In this document: positions 1 to 12,135 of the stretch, piece after piece
Layout: the number at the start of each line of letters is the position of its first letter
Position numbering within the stretch: the stretch's first letter is position 1
From: Cycas panzhihuaensis
Taxonomy: Eukaryota; Cycadophyta
Assembly (NCBI GenBank): GCA_023213395.1
Contig: CM041465.1
Location: 176,211,741-176,275,740, forward strand
Direction of reading: 5' to 3'
DNA: 64,000 bases
Made by a program: the position numbers and the translations under genes
Notes under the pieces: generated by a model
Told to the model about the DNA's origin: nothing
The model's database searches: none
The model's input: only the letters and a program-made list of their open reading frames with translations

Positions 1-1116
1 CCCCCACTTCGAACAAGAGGTGAGGAGGCGTAGGGTTAGCCTAGGTTGACTTAAGGGAAGGATCCTCTCACCCTTAGATGGTCGAAAGGGGAAGGAGAGA
101 GACCTTTGAGGGTTTCCCTAGAGCAACGAGAAACAAGGAAGGATAGGCAAGCGAGTGGCCTATGGATAGGGTCACCTTGGTTATTTGGCTAAGCGGGGAA
201 CCAAGAGAATGTAAGAGAGATAACCTAAGGGAATAGGTCAAGGTACGTGTGGGCAAACTAACCAACAGACAATAAAGAGGGCGGGAAGTTTGCATGGTAA
301 AAAAGGGGGGAAAAGGTGAGAGGGAAAGTTTCCTACGACCTTTTCCTACGGCAAAAGAAGATGCAAACAACAAAGTAAAGAAAGCATAAACCAATGCAAG
401 GTTGATTTCCTTTCTATTTCCAATGAGTTAATTACTACTTATATAAAGGAAATTCAAAAGGAAAGGGTGACAAAGTGGAGCGAGAGCATGTACTTAGAAC
501 GAAAGCATGTCGTAATGGTGGCACTCCCAAGAGGCACCCAAAGCTACTCCACAAGGTGCGGCGGATCGGAACGAGGGGCTCCCTTACCTTCTCTGGAAAA
601 ATACTAAAGTACAAAACAAAGGAAAGAAAGGGACCAAGTACTAGCAATTGGAATTTGTAGCCTAGGCTGTGGGTAGATGACAAAAAAGGCTAATCGGGGG
701 TTAAGACATCTACCCGAGGGCAAACAAGCCAACAAACAGGTCCAAAAGAGCAAAAATAGGATTCAAGCGATGTGGCAAGTCAACCAAACGATGACGGGTC
801 ATCACATGAGTAGAGGTGGTGTAAGTCAAGTGGATCCTAGAGCGAGGAGGGCAGAATGCAAGAAGTGGAATGGCCACCAGGGTGCCACACTTGCTGGGAG
901 TATGCCCCTGCTATAGTCATCATAGGCTAAATAGGTGTAGACGAAGATAAAATTGTCTACAAGGCTACAAACATGCAAACATGCAAGCAAACACTCATCA
1001 GAAGTAAGAGGTGATAAGGTAAGAAGCATACCTACACTTACTTGAGTCGATGATTCCGTATCCATTCCCGAAAGCCAGGAAACATAAGCACAGAAGATAA
1101 ATAAGAACATCTGGTA
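1..1116. other. Unassigned, purine-rich and less AT-rich segment
   Basis: This stretch has more G+C and more AG-rich runs than anything else in the first 12 kb and shows no retroelement protein motif in any frame. It occupies the place where the 1-kb upstream leader of element C would be expected in its relative A, but I see no similarity to that leader; homology to C begins abruptly near position 1117. It may be an unrelated insertion or the end of another repeat. Short open frames on both strands have no recognisable domain. A TATA-like stretch (cttatataaagg) lies near 437. Confidence 0.4.
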
Positions 1117-1894
1117 TCTTTTCATTTCAATTTTTAGTTTATGTTATTTGAATATAACTTGCATTATTTCCTAAAAGGAATCTCATTCATACGACTTATA
1201 CCACTAGGTTTTAACTTGTGTGCACACTCACCTTGGTTGAAATAGACTATGGTTTGCTAAAGTCTGGGTCCTAAGGGAGGTGTGAATTTCATATTAGGTC
1301 TGGTCTTAACTAGAATAGTGGTGAAAGGTTAGGTTAGCCATATCTATGGCCTCCAATAAGAGATAATCTTGATAACCACTCGAAAAAATTAAAAATTTTA
1401 ATCAAGATTAAAATGTACCAAGTCTAATATCTGTCATAGTTATGGGATATACACATACCGTTTGACTCTTTAGAGGAGGTATATAGTTGCTCACTACTAA
1501 ACTGGATGAGGACTAGGAGTACTTGGGCTTCACTATAGTGAAGGCCCTAATACATATACTAGAAGCCCCCTTAGGCATTGACACCTCAACTACTTTAGAC
1601 TTGAGACAAAGATTTAGGTTTGATTATATATCCTACATTAGACTTGGTTTTCTAGTTGTGTGCACCCACATACTAGATTCTACATGGGTATAATCTTAAT
1701 TTTATGATTACATGATACATCATTTATCTTTATGATCCTTATATTGTCATTTATACATATCATCAAACCATGCTACATCAGGAGTATTAACCATAAGTGT
1801 TTGTTACCTATTATCATTATTTACTACTTAATCATATTTTTCCTTGTTATACCAGGTGTATTAGCCATACGTGTCAGTGGAATTTTCATTTACT
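1117..1894 (+). other. 5' untranslated leader of element A
   Basis: Non-coding leader between the (missing) primer site and gag. It matches the leader of C (about 36711-37655) block by block, including a run identical over more than 20 bases near 1470-1496 and 37050-37076. It also keeps a partial internal duplication (about 1767-1808 and 1837-1880) that matches the two 60-bp repeats in C at 37371-37430 and 37439-37495. Such retention in an otherwise decayed element could reflect RNA structure or packaging function before it died, but that is inference. Confidence 0.6.
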
Positions 1895-2990
1895 ATTTCT
1901 TCATTAGAATGTAAATTGCATCTTAAAAGGGAAAGATAATTGGGACCTATGGCATAATAGAGTTAAGAATGCTGCTAAGTATGAAGGCCTTTAGAGAGCC
2001 ATCTGCAGCTTACACCTATTATTTCTATGAGAGTAATGGCACCTACCTCTAGAGGAATTCCACTTATAAATCTAGCAAGCCCTATAGCTAAATTACAATA
2101 GAAAACCGATGATGAGAAGATTTATATAGGTATTTTATTAGTGACTGATCACTCCCTGTACAATTTAGTTAATGAAGAATAATATGATACAGCTTGGAAA
2201 GTCCTGGAGGTTCTTAAAAGAATTCTGATATAAAGTCAAACCTTGAATTTGTTCATCTAGTCTTAAAGATGAACAAGATGAAGATGTAGAAAGGATGTGC
2301 ACATGAAACAATCAACCTCCTTCGACCAATCAAACAAGCAATAGATAAAGACTTTAAGACCTAATGTATTTCATGGGCATTCCTTATATAATCCTATCTA
2401 CATATACCTGATTATAAGAACTTACTTGGGAGACTTTAATTGAGTGGAACATTGAAGATACTAAATTTTAAAACTCTTGTAAAGAAGTTTATAGACTTCA
2501 GTAAGTTCTTTGATACTAATTTTGTAACTTCATATCTTCATCTAGATGCAGCTTTTGATGTGGAAGAAAAAGTATGCTTCTCAAAGAATTAGGGTCCCTC
2601 TCGTGATAGAGGAAATAACCGAGTAAGAGAGAGGATGAGCTAGAGGAAATAAGTCATAAGGTCAACAAAACCCTTAAATATAGTAGCCTAGATACTCAAG
2701 GACAAGTACCACCTTTTAATGCATGATAGTTAATCTAAGCCATTACTTTAAGAACTAGAAATTAGATTATCATATGTGAAATGTGTAATAAGAAATGACA
2801 CCTTGCAAAAGATTATCATATACCTATATACAAGTTTCCTAAGTTTCAATAGAAATACAAGGCTTATAATGCTGATGAAATATATGAAGAATAATTTTGT
2901 AGTATAGGTTTTGCTCAAGCACACATTCAAAGACTTAAGGGAAGAACCATTGATCAAACTAAGAGGTATTTTAAAGCTCATTGTGGCTAT
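1895..2990 (+). pseudogene. gag remnant of copia element A
   Basis: Remnant of the capsid-nucleocapsid protein. The frame is broken by stops and indels but follows the gag of C: LKREDN-like start near 1920, an ETINLLRPIKQAI segment near 2308-2346, and a zinc-knuckle relic at about 2776-2812 reading CEMCNKK-stop-HLAKDY, in which the last Cys has become Tyr. Stops replace Gln and Trp codons of C. Nothing here could be translated as a whole. The family is copia gag (UBN2/DUF4219 type) by its position before the protease and its zinc knuckle. Confidence 0.75.
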
Positions 2991-3054
2991 GCCACTTATG
3001 ATCATAAATCAACAATGTAAATTCCTCTTGGAGTTGCAAATAACATAACTTCAA

Positions 3055-4240
3055 ACACCTCCTCATGGATCATGGATACGGGAGTGACATAACATATGAC
3101 CTATAATCATGATCAATATCAAACTTTTGATTCCAATGTATATGGTATCGTTCACATGGCTGACAAATCCCAACAATCAATTGAAGGTATTAGAAACATA
3201 TGATTGAAACTCCCAAGCTTGAGAGACTTTACATTACTTGGTGTCCTATATATTCCTAATCTGAAATAAGATCTACTCTCCTTATCCACTCTTATATCTT
3301 GCGGATTTTATCTTAGTGTTACCATAAATGAGCAAACTCTCTGGGTCATTCACCCTCTAATAAATTGAGTGGTCTTGACTAGAAAGCTTACTAGAAAATT
3401 ATTTAAGTTGAATGACTCCCCATTTTCTAAAGCTAATTATGCTCAAAGCCCTTGTGTTGATGAAGATTTTTCTTATAATACCACTTTAACACATCCTAAG
3501 CTTTCCCTATAAGCTCTTTGACATCCACGCATGGGCCATGTTCATATTAATCAACTTAGAGATTTTTATCATACCCTTCTAGGTCTATCCAAGTCCTTTA
3601 GATATGAAGCATGTATCATAGACAAATCTTATAGATAGCCCTTTACCGATAGTTAGTGTAAGTCAAGTCATCCTCTTTAATTAGTACACTTTGATCTATA
3701 TGAATCAATGATTATTTCATCATTAAAGCAAAACGTATATTACATATACTTTATTAATGATTTTTACTAGGAAAGTATGGGAGGATTTTCTGACCAGGAA
3801 AGATGAGGCATTTAGTGTCCTTAAAGATTTTAAAGCTCATACTGAAAAGGAGTTAGGTTATCAAATTAAGTGTCTCTGAATAGATAATGGTGGAGAATAT
3901 ACCTCTACTGAGTTTGAAACCTATCCATGAGACAATGTATCAAGCATAGCACTACAATAGTAGGCACCCCCCAATAGAATGGAGTTGTTGAGTGCATGAA
4001 TATGTCTATTATGAATATGGCTCAAGCTATGCTGGTTTATAAAAATATACTTGCTTACCTATGGGTAGAAGCAATTTAGATATCTATTTATTGTATGAAT
4101 TCTATCAGCCCATCTAAAGGAAGAACTTCTACTAATAAAACATGGACTGGACAAGCCCCCACTGCCTACCACTTCAAAATATTTGTCTCAACATGTTATG
4201 CTTATATACTAGATGGATATAGAAATAAACTTTAGCCGAG
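3055..4240 (+). pseudogene. Protease and integrase remnant of copia element A
   Basis: The aspartic protease site reads SWIMDTGVT followed by a stop and HMT, near 3063-3105, so the D-T-G core is still visible. A GAG-pre-integrase segment follows near 3510-3660 (HPRMGHVHINQLRDF). The integrase core runs to about 4240; the second catalytic Asp is kept in IDNGGEY (Asp at 3883-3885), although the Arg before it is now a stop by CGA to TGA. The region near 3965-4010 is the decayed form of the motif that holds the catalytic Glu. Stops and frame breaks make it inactive. Confidence 0.8.
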
Positions 4241-4859
4241 AGCACTTAAAGGCATCTTTGTTGGATATCCTATGGAAAAGAAAGGGTACAAAATTTTTAT
4301 ACCTTCACAGTGGAAGATTATCATCACCAGAGAGATGGTATTTATTGAAGCAGAGGATCAATTATTATAATTGAACTCCAAAACACCAAACCACCATTAT
4401 TATGATGCTACTTAATATGATGTATAGATTCCAAAATTTGGAGGGGAGGAGACACTTAAGAGTTACTCAAACTATTGGAATCTGATAATAGAGCTACATA
4501 GGATAATAGTTTTGACTCTTATCCAATGAGTGTACATCATGTACCACCATTCGAGAATAATAGAGTTGACAAAGGTAAAGCAGTGGTAGATGGACCATGC
4601 TCCCCAGATGCGTTAACAACCTCCTTAATAAATGTACAAAATTATCCTTTTTAGGATCCAAACAAAGACCATATAATTGGAGAAATGAATACCTCATTCC
4701 CAACTCAAGGTTCTCATGAAGCCTACTAATGAAATAAAGATATACGATATGATGAGGTGGGCAAAATTGGCACTCGAAGTGCCTATAGAGCCAAGATATA
4801 AGAATCACTTTTTGTTGAATTAGAACTAACAGAATTGTATCTTACTCTTAATGAAGAGC

Positions 4860-6119
4860 CCCTCTTGTACCAAGAAGCTATAAAACAAATAGCTTGGAGG
4901 AATGCCAGGAATAAAGAGTATCAATCTCTTATAAAAAAGGGTATATGGGAGCTCATCCATCTACCACTAAAAAGAAAGATAGTTTGAAATAAATGGGTGT
5001 ATAAAAATAAATATAGATTTAATGGCACCCTTGAAAAATACAAGGTGAGGTTGGAAGCAAAGGGATTTATATAAAGGGAAGGCATCAACTATACTAAAAT
5101 ATTTGCACCTATAACCAAGTGGCCTACAATTAGAACTCTTGTAGCCTTGGCAACTTAACAGGGCTGGAAGGTTAGCCGACTTGATGTAAAAACCACATTT
5201 CTCAATGGTGATCTTGAATAAGAAATCCACATGGTTCAACCTAAAGGATTTGGGATTATTAGTCTAGAGCATAAGATGTGTAGGCTTAAAAAGTCCTTAT
5301 ACAGCCTTAAACAAGCTCCCCATGCTTGGTTCACCAAGTTGTCAAAAGAATAAAGCAACTTGGATATAAGGTTTGTGACTACCAAGATATTAATGTAACA
5401 CTGTTCATCAAATGCCAAAAAGATAAAGTCACTTATCTCTTAATCTTTGTGGATGATATGCTTATAACAGAGAATAATGAACATACAATCAACTGGCCAA
5501 AGAAGGACTTAGCTAAAATATTTAAACTGTCTGACCTTAGGTTGATGTAATACTACTTGGGGATTAAAGTCACTTAAAAAGATAGAAAATCTTTCTTTCT
5601 CAAGAAAAGTACATTAATGATCTTCTAACAAAGTTGTAATTCGAAGATGCTCAAACTATAGCCACTCCAATGGAACTTAATATTAAATTGATAACTGATG
5701 ACGATGATCGAGAGGTAGACACAATACTTTATAGGTAACTTGTAGGTAGTCTCATCTATACTACTAATAAAAGACCTCATATTGAAAACTCTATTAGCAT
5801 TTTTTCTTATTGTATGACAAATCCTAAGAAGAATAATTAGTAAGTAGCAGTGCAAGTGTTGAGATACCTTAAGATGACCAGCAAATATGGTATACTATAT
5901 GAGCCTAATTCAGAGTTTAAACTATATGCATACATAGACTTAGACATTATCAAAGATAAAGACATAGGGAGATCCACATCCTTGTATGTAACATTTCTTA
6001 AAATAGAACCAATATAATGGAGATCTAGATGGCAAAAGATAATTATTGATTTAACTACCGAAACTAAATATATTGCTACTTCTGAGACTAGCAAGGAGGT
6101 GATATGGCTTAGGAAACTA
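4860..6119 (+). pseudogene. RT and RNase H remnant, first part, copia element A
   Basis: Copia reverse transcriptase begins with the AWRNARNKEYQSL segment near 4890, continues with KWPTIRTLVALAT near 5118 and keeps the catalytic FVDDML at about 5446-5463. The RNase H start follows (about 5560 onward) and runs into ETSKEVIWLRKL, where element B interrupts it at 6120. Several stops occur at former Gln codons. The downstream half of RNase H is at 11432-11660; the bases 6115-6119 (AACTA) are one copy of the target duplication made by B. Confidence 0.85.
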
Positions 6120-6765
6120 TGTTGGATATTGTGACAACAATATTTTGGGGCTAAAAGTTTGGCATGTTTGTGGTGCAGCTTTTCCCCCTAATCTTTCTCA
6201 AGGGGTTCCAAGGGAGGCAGGAGCCCCCCTTGGCCGGGGGATACGGGGGGCGTGGAATACCCCCCGCTAAGAGGGGGTTCAGGGGAGTAGCCCCTGGCCC
6301 AAAACATTAGTCCTGTAAACTATATTAAAATGTAAAGAGAATTAGGGTCATTCGATACAAATACCCTAGATTCTATGGTTGAGATTTATGCCTTGGATGT
6401 CCCTATCATGTAGCCCGATTTAGGGCATTTTCTTATTATGTTGTATGTAATGTAATATATTGTGATAAGGGCAGTAGTTGGTTTTTGTTCCTAAGAGCAC
6501 TCTACTACTGAGATGTACTGTTTCTCCATTCTACAGTAATAAAGATCGATACCTTTCCTATGTGGATGTTTCCCTAGCACACTACTAGGGTTTTACCATA
6601 TTATATCAGGTGCATATGTGATGTTTAGCTTTTATCTTCATGTTATTGTATAATCTATGATTTTAGAACTTGCATATAATTTTAAGTTTTGATTTTTATA
6701 ACTAGTTGCAAGAATGTAATAGATCTTAGTGGCAGTTAAAGGGTTAGGACCTTGTATTCTCAACA
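6120..6765 (+). repeat. 5' LTR of element B
   Basis: Starts TGTTGGATATTG, ends TCTCAACA. Near its start it carries an unusual GC-rich block (about 6200-6300) in otherwise AT-rich DNA, with three inverted repeats: 6208-6233 (10-bp stem, one mismatch), 6244-6266 (7-bp perfect stem) and 6281-6295 (5-bp stem). A polyadenylation-like AATAAAG lies at about 6538. The flank 6115-6119 is the target duplication. Confidence 0.95.
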
Positions 6766-6780
6766 AGTGGCATCAGAGCC
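6766..6780 (+). promoter_or_regulatory. Primer binding site of element B
   Basis: TGGCATCAGAGCC at 6768-6780 lies two bases after the LTR end and matches the initiator tRNA-Met complement TGGTATCAGAGC with one transition. Confidence 0.85.
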
Positions 6781-6836
6781 ACTCTTTTTTTTGTAGTGAG
6801 TTTGTGAAGGTTTTGGTGTCATCTTTTATACACCAA

Positions 6837-7629
6837 ATGGAGAAACTAGCAGGTGCAAAGTTCAAGGTGGAGAAATTCAATGGCAAGAACAACTTTGAGT
6901 TGTAGAAGCTAAAAGCACATGATGTTCTTGTACAATAGGGTTTATACAAAGACCTTGCAGGTAAATCGAAGAAACTCACAGGGATGGACGATGATGAATG
7001 GGATGGCTTAAACAAAAAGGCACTTAGCACAATATGATTGTGCTTGGCAGATGAAGTCTTGTTTAACATTGTAGGGGAGGAGACATCAGCAGGATTATGG
7101 ACCCATTTGGAAGGCTTGTATATGACCAAATCAGTAACGAATCTACCTGAAGAGGCAACTCTACTCATTACAGATGAAGGAAGGTATAAAAATTACTGAC
7201 CATTTAAATGTTTTCAATACTCTTATTTATCAGTTAACCAGTATCGATATTAAAATTGAGGATGAGGACAAGGCTGTTACCTTATTATGCTCATTACCCA
7301 AATCCTGGGATAATATTATCACCTCAATTAGTTTTATCACTACAGATGTATTGGATTATGATTTTGTTGTGAGTGCTTTACTAATGGAAGAAGTGCAAAG
7401 GGAGTCTAGTCTTGAAACCTCCATACCAAAAGCTATGATAGCAAGCAGTAGAATGATTGAGAGAGGACAAAACTCTAGGGATACATCGAGGTCCAAGTCA
7501 AAGATAAAAAAGAGTAAGCTCAGATGTTGGCATTGTAATAAGATCGGTTACCTCAAGAAGGATTTTTACAAAAGGAAGGAGTTCCAACAAAAGGAAGATC
7601 CTACCAAGGAGGCAAATCAGGTGGAGTAA
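6837..7629 (+). pseudogene. gag remnant of copia element B
   Basis: The start at 6837 follows the primer site by about 55 bases and opens MEKLAGAKFKVEKFNGKN, the usual start of Tnt1/Tork-type gag. Stops replace Trp in the expected LWKLK motif (about 6900) and Gln in the expected QQGL motif (about 6939). An intact frame runs from 7174 to 7629 and includes YQLTSIDIKIEDEDKA and PKSWDNIITSISF. The zinc knuckle at 7525-7566 reads CWHCNKIGYLKKDF: its first two Cys remain but the His is Tyr and the last Cys is Phe, so the RNA-binding site is lost. A small rearrangement near 7160 separates the two halves. Confidence 0.88.
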
Positions 7630-7643
7630 AATCAAGGTATGTC

Positions 7644-8990
7644 TTGGTTGCTTGTAATGTTTCTCATTATCACCATGACTGGTTATTAGATTTAGGTGCT
7701 TCGCACCACATGTGTCAACACAAGAGTTGGTTCTCATCATACCAACCTCTTGATGGTGCTGATGTGCTTATGAGGAATGAAGTTTCTTGTAAGACAGTGG
7801 CCATTGGGAGCATCAGGATTAAAATGTTCGATGAGGTAGTGACAATATTAACTGAGTTTAGACATGTACCTGATCTGACAAAGAATCTGATTTCCTTGGG
7901 CAAACTAGATTCAGGTGGTTATAAGCATACAGGTCATGAAGGAGTCCTAAAGGTGTCAAAGGGTGCCTTGGTTATTATGAAAGCGTTAGAGAAAGGAAAT
8001 CTTTACATTTTAATGGGAAGTACAGATGTCAGCCAAGTAGCTACAACATTAAAGACTGTAGAAGATCCATCTCAATTATTGCATTAAAGACTTGGGCACA
8101 TGAGTGAGAGAGGACTTAAGGTGTTGATAAACCGTAAGTTGCTTCCTAACTTGTAGCTTTCAGACTTGGCTTTCTGTAAATATTATGTTTTTAGAAAATA
8201 GTGTAGACTCAAGTTTAAAGTAGGGAGTCACACTAGTAAAGGTGTTATGGATTACATACATTCAGATGTATGGGGACCAACCCTTAAAATATCTTGTGGA
8301 GGATCATTGTATTTTGTCACGTTTATAGATGATTACTCCAAGAAGGTATGGATCTATTTTTTGAAAAGGAAATATAGAGTGTTTAGTGTGTTTAAGTAGT
8401 TCAAGGCTCTAGTTAAGAACAACACTGGTAAGACAATCAAATGTTTAACAACTAACAATAGAGGTGAGTTTAACTCTTTGGAATTTGAGAACTATTGCAG
8501 AGAAGTTGGGATCGAAAGACATAAGACCACTAGCTATACTCCGCAATAAAATGGCATTATTGAGCGCATGAATAGGACACTCTTGGGAAGAGCAAGAAGC
8601 ACGCTAAGTAATGCAGGTGTGGAGCATGGCTTGTGGGCAGAAGCTATTCAAATAACTTATTATCTTGTAAACAGGTCACCATCACTTGTAATAGATTACA
8701 AGATTCCTGAAGAGGTATGGACTGGACATCCATATGATTATTCAAATTTAAAAGTTTTTGGTTGTGATGCTTATGCCTGGACTGACAAAAGTAAATGTTC
8801 AAAGTTAGACCCATAATTCAAGAGATATATCTTTGTTGGTTATGGTGACAAGGATGGTGTGAAGGGATATAGGTTGTGGGATCCTACTACCCACAAAATC
8901 ACCATTAACAAAGATGTCGTATTTGATGAATCTCCCCTTGTAAAATCAGACAGTGGAGAAGTTGAAATGAAATAGGAGCAACAAGCTGAA
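7644..8990 (+). pseudogene. Protease and integrase remnant of copia element B
   Basis: The protease site WLLDLGASHHMC (7680-7715) keeps the catalytic Asp, but the usual Ser or Thr after it is Leu. A GAG-pre-integrase segment (LGHMSERGLKVLINRK) lies near 8090-8135. The integrase core keeps the first Asp in HSDVWGP (about 8260). The second catalytic Asp is Asn in the motif TTNNRGEF (codon 8454-8456). The Glu remains in IERMNRTL (about 8562). Stops occur near 8085, 8152, 8202, 8400, 8547 and 8815. Frame 8568-8816 reads the C-terminal part, ending FGCDAYAWTD. Confidence 0.9.
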
Positions 8991-9189
8991 CATCAATAAG
9001 TCAAGTTTGAAATGCAGCCATCTGTGGAATTAGAAGAGCCTGAAGATCTTTCTGAAGATAAATCAGTAGCAGATTCACAGGAGTATGTGGACACTCCTCT
9101 GCCAATAGTTAGAAGATCTACATGAGTTAGTCATCCACCTGATAGGTATACCCTTTTTATTTCCATTACTTTGGTTTCTAATGATGGTG

Positions 9190-10743
9190 ATCCCACATGT
9201 TATCAAGAAGTAGTAGATGATATCCATGGTGAGAAGTGGAAAAGGGCTATGTAGGAAGAGATAGATGCTTTGAAGAAAAATAATTCATGGGATTTGGTAG
9301 AACTTCCACATGGCAGGAAGACTGTTAGTTGCAGGTTGGTTTCTAAAAGAAAATATATATTGATGGAAAGATTGATAAATATAGGGCAAGACTGGTGGCT
9401 AAAGGTTTTACACAGAAAGCAGGTATTGACTTTTATGAGATCTTTTCACTAGTTGTCAAACTTGTTTCAATTTGAGTGTTATTAGCATTGGTAACTTCTC
9501 TCAATTTGGAGTTGGAGCAGTTAGATGTAAAAATAACTTTTCTACATGGAGATTTAGATGAGGAGATCTATATGGATCAACCAGAAGGGATTGTACAAGA
9601 TGGTAGGAAAAGACTTGTTTACAGGTTCAGGAAATCATTATATGGCCTGAAGTAATCACCTAGGTAGTGGTACAAGAAGTTTGATGGCTTCATGGAGAGC
9701 CAAAATTTCAAAAGAAGTGAGTATGATCATTGTGTTTACTTTAAATTTATGGATAATGGCTTATTCATTATCTTAGTATTATATGTTGATGACATACTAG
9801 TTACAAGCAAGAGCATGGAAGAAATCAATAAGCTAAAGGCTCAATTGGTTAGGACTTTTGATATGAAGGATCTAGGAGCTGCAAAATAAATCTTAGGCAT
9901 AGAGATACACAGAGATAGGAAAAAAGGTAAGCTATGGTTATCATAGCAGAAATATGTGGAGAAGGTGCTAACCAGGTTTGGTATGGCAAATGTGAAACAA
10001 ATGAGTATCCCATTGGCTTCCTACTTCATGCTTTCTTCGAATATGAGTCCTAGTAGTGAAGAAGAAAAGTCTTATATGTCTTATGTACCTTATGCCAGTG
10101 CAGTAGGAAGTTTGATGTATGCCATGGTATATATAAGACTTGATATTTCACATGCAGTCGGTGTAGTTAGCAGGTTTATCACAAATCTAGGAAAGGAACA
10201 TTAGGCTACAGTGAAATGGGTGCTTTAGTATTTAAGAGCACGAGCGACTACTACATCACCTTTGGAGGTGTAGGTAATCAGGTTTGTGGATATGTCGATT
10301 CAGACTTTACAAGAGATTTATACAAAAGAAGGTCTACTTCAGGTTATATTTTTACTCTTGCAAATAGTCCAGTTAGTTGGATTTCCAAATTGTAGAGTAC
10401 AATTACACTATCAACTATGGAAGCTGAATATGTTATTGCAGCACATGCTTATAAAGAAGCAATTTGGTTATAGGGTCTATTGGTTGAGCTTGGAAGGAGA
10501 CACGAAAATGTAAAGGTATTTTGTGACAGTCAAAGTGCCATTTACTTAGCCAAGAATCTAGCTTATCATAGTAGAATAAAGTATATTGCTCTTAAGTACG
10601 ATTTTGTTAGACATGTTATGGAAGTAGGTGGAGTGGCACTTGAGAAGATTCACACCAATTAGAATTGTGCTGATATATTCACAAAACCAGTACCATTAGA
10701 GAAGTTCAAATGGTTTTTAACTTCTCTTGGCTTACAGAAAAGA
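9190..10743 (+). pseudogene. RT and RNase H remnant of copia element B
   Basis: RT starts in the EKWKRAM-stop-EEIDAL segment near 9235, goes on through NSWDLVELPHGRKTV (9285) and QLDVKITFLHGDLDEEI (9517), and keeps its catalytic YVDDIL at 9782-9799. RNase H follows with SYVPYASAVGSLMYAM (about 10080) and FCDSQSAIYLAKN (10520). It ends IFTKPVPLEKFKWF near 10715 and a stop near 10743. Gln codons in the expected KQSPRQWY motif (9654-9671) have become stops. Frame changes occur near 9345, 10240 and 10480. It ends 39 bp before the polypurine tract, as in intact relatives. Confidence 0.9.
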
Positions 10744-10781
10744 TGATGAAGGCTCTAGGAAAGGTACCAAGTAATTGTTGT

Positions 10782-10793
10782 CAAGGTGGAGAT
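10782..10793 (+). promoter_or_regulatory. Polypurine tract of element B
   Basis: Purine-rich AAGGTGGAGAT directly before the 3' LTR, the normal place for the plus-strand primer. Confidence 0.75.
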
Positions 10794-11431
10794 TGTTGGA
10801 TACTATGATAACAATATTTTGGGGCTAAAATTTTAGCATGTTTTTGGTGCAAATTTCCCTCCTAATCTTTCTTGGGGGGTTCCAAGGGGGGCGAGAACCC
10901 CCCTTGGCCGGGTGCGGGGAGGGTGGAATGCCCCATTAAGAGGGGGTTCGGGGTGATAGCCCGACACAAAAATTAGCCATGTAAACCATATTAAAATGTA
11001 AAGAGAATTAGGGTCGTTTGATACAAATACCCTAGATTCTACGGTTGAGATTTATGCCTTAGATGTCCCTCTCATGTAGGCTGATTTAGAGATTTTTTTT
11101 ATTATATTGTATGTAATATAATATACTGTGATGAGGAAAGTGACTAGTTGTTGTTCTTGAGAGCACTCTGCTACTAAGATGTACTGTTTCTCCATTCTAT
11201 AGCAATAAAGATTGATACCTTTCCTATGTGGATGTTTCCCTAGCACACTGCTAGGGTTTTACCACGTTATATTGGGTGCATATATGATATTTAGCTTTCA
11301 TTTTCATGTTATTGTATAATCTCTGATTTTAGAACGTGCATGTAATTTTAAGTTTCGATTTTTGTAACTAGTTACAAGAATGAAATAGATCTTGGTGGCA
11401 GTTAAAGGGTTGGGACCTTGTATTCTCAACA
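10794..11431 (+). repeat. 3' LTR of element B
   Basis: Direct copy of the 5' LTR at 6120-6765 with many substitutions, chiefly transitions. It keeps the GC-rich block; here the first inverted repeat (10882-10907) has a perfect 10-bp stem and a 6-base loop. AATAAAG is kept near 11204. It is followed by the second copy of the target duplication AACTA at 11432-11436. Confidence 0.95.
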
Positions 11432-11660
11432 AACTATTTAAAATATTGAATATCACCCAAACATGTCCTACTAGCCTTTATGTGGATAATCAATCAGCAA
11501 TCCATATGGTAAAAAATCCTATATTTTATGATCATACTAAACACATAAGTATAAAAGTCCATAGGATTCAAGAACTAGTTCATGACAACATAATTCAATT
11601 AGAGTACTGCCCTACAGCAAATCAAGTGGCTGATATCTTCACCAAATAACTATAAAAGAT
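11432..11660 (+). pseudogene. RNase H C-terminal remnant, second part, element A
   Basis: The reading of A resumes after B. It contains SLYVDNQSAIHMVKN (about 11475), the usual end of copia RNase H with its Asp, and ends VADIFTK then a stop at 11647. The matching part of C is at about 41880-42100. It is joined to the first part (4860-6119) when the B element and one copy of AACTA are left out. The region 11660-12135 is the untranslated post-pol stretch that aligns with C 42120-42520. Confidence 0.88.
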
Positions 11661-12135
11661 AAAGTATAAATAGTTCCATAGGTAGCTTAACCTTTGGGCC
11701 TCCATATCTGACTAATTATAGGAGATGACAATAGGATCATCATACTCTATTCCATTTATGAAAATCTCTTATAGGTGCGAAAAAATAAGAGTAAGTCTCT
11801 ACTTTATCCTATTTGTAAAAATCCCTTATAACCACAGAAGAAGAAGGGTTTTACTAGTCTTGGAAAATCAGAAACTATGAAAACTTAAAAGGGCATGGAG
11901 GATGATAAAATGGTATATGGAAACTTAGTAAATCAAGCTACACATTTAAGTTGCTTGGCTATTAGGCTACATTAAGAGCCACCTTAGTTATTTTGATTTA
12001 AGGGACTATAGATCTTAGAAAGTTTGTGGGCTTTTATTCCCCATGAGGGTTTTCCCATAAAAGTGTCAATGTAATAATGAGGCTTAAATGAAGACCTCAT
12101 AAAATAGATTTTATCATAATAACCTCTTACCATTT

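Larger units (their letters stand above)
6120..11431 (+). mobile_element. Ty1/copia retrotransposon B, structurally complete
   Basis: A 5312-bp copia element inserted into the RNase H of A. It has two LTRs (646 and 638 bp) that begin TGTTGGATA and end CTCAACA, a primer site for initiator tRNA-Met, gag, protease, integrase, RT, RNase H and a polypurine tract. The 5-bp target duplication AACTA is perfect (6115-6119 and 11432-11436). The gag and pol resemble the Tork/Tnt1 type by eye and are unlike A/C and D/E. Point stops replace Gln, Arg and Trp codons, and the LTRs differ at many positions, so it is an old, inactive copy. Confidence 0.95.

Noticed and set aside
826-1125. Minus-strand frame of 99 residues starting MKRYQMFLFIFCAYVSWLSG, which looks like a signal peptide.
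   Set aside because: No domain, no homologue in the window, its start overlaps the homology edge of element A, and the hydrophobic start arises from AT-rich sequence.
6208-6266. GC-rich hairpins as bacterial-type terminators.
   Set aside because: They lie in the first part of a plant LTR and have no T-run; the whole context is a eukaryotic retroelement.
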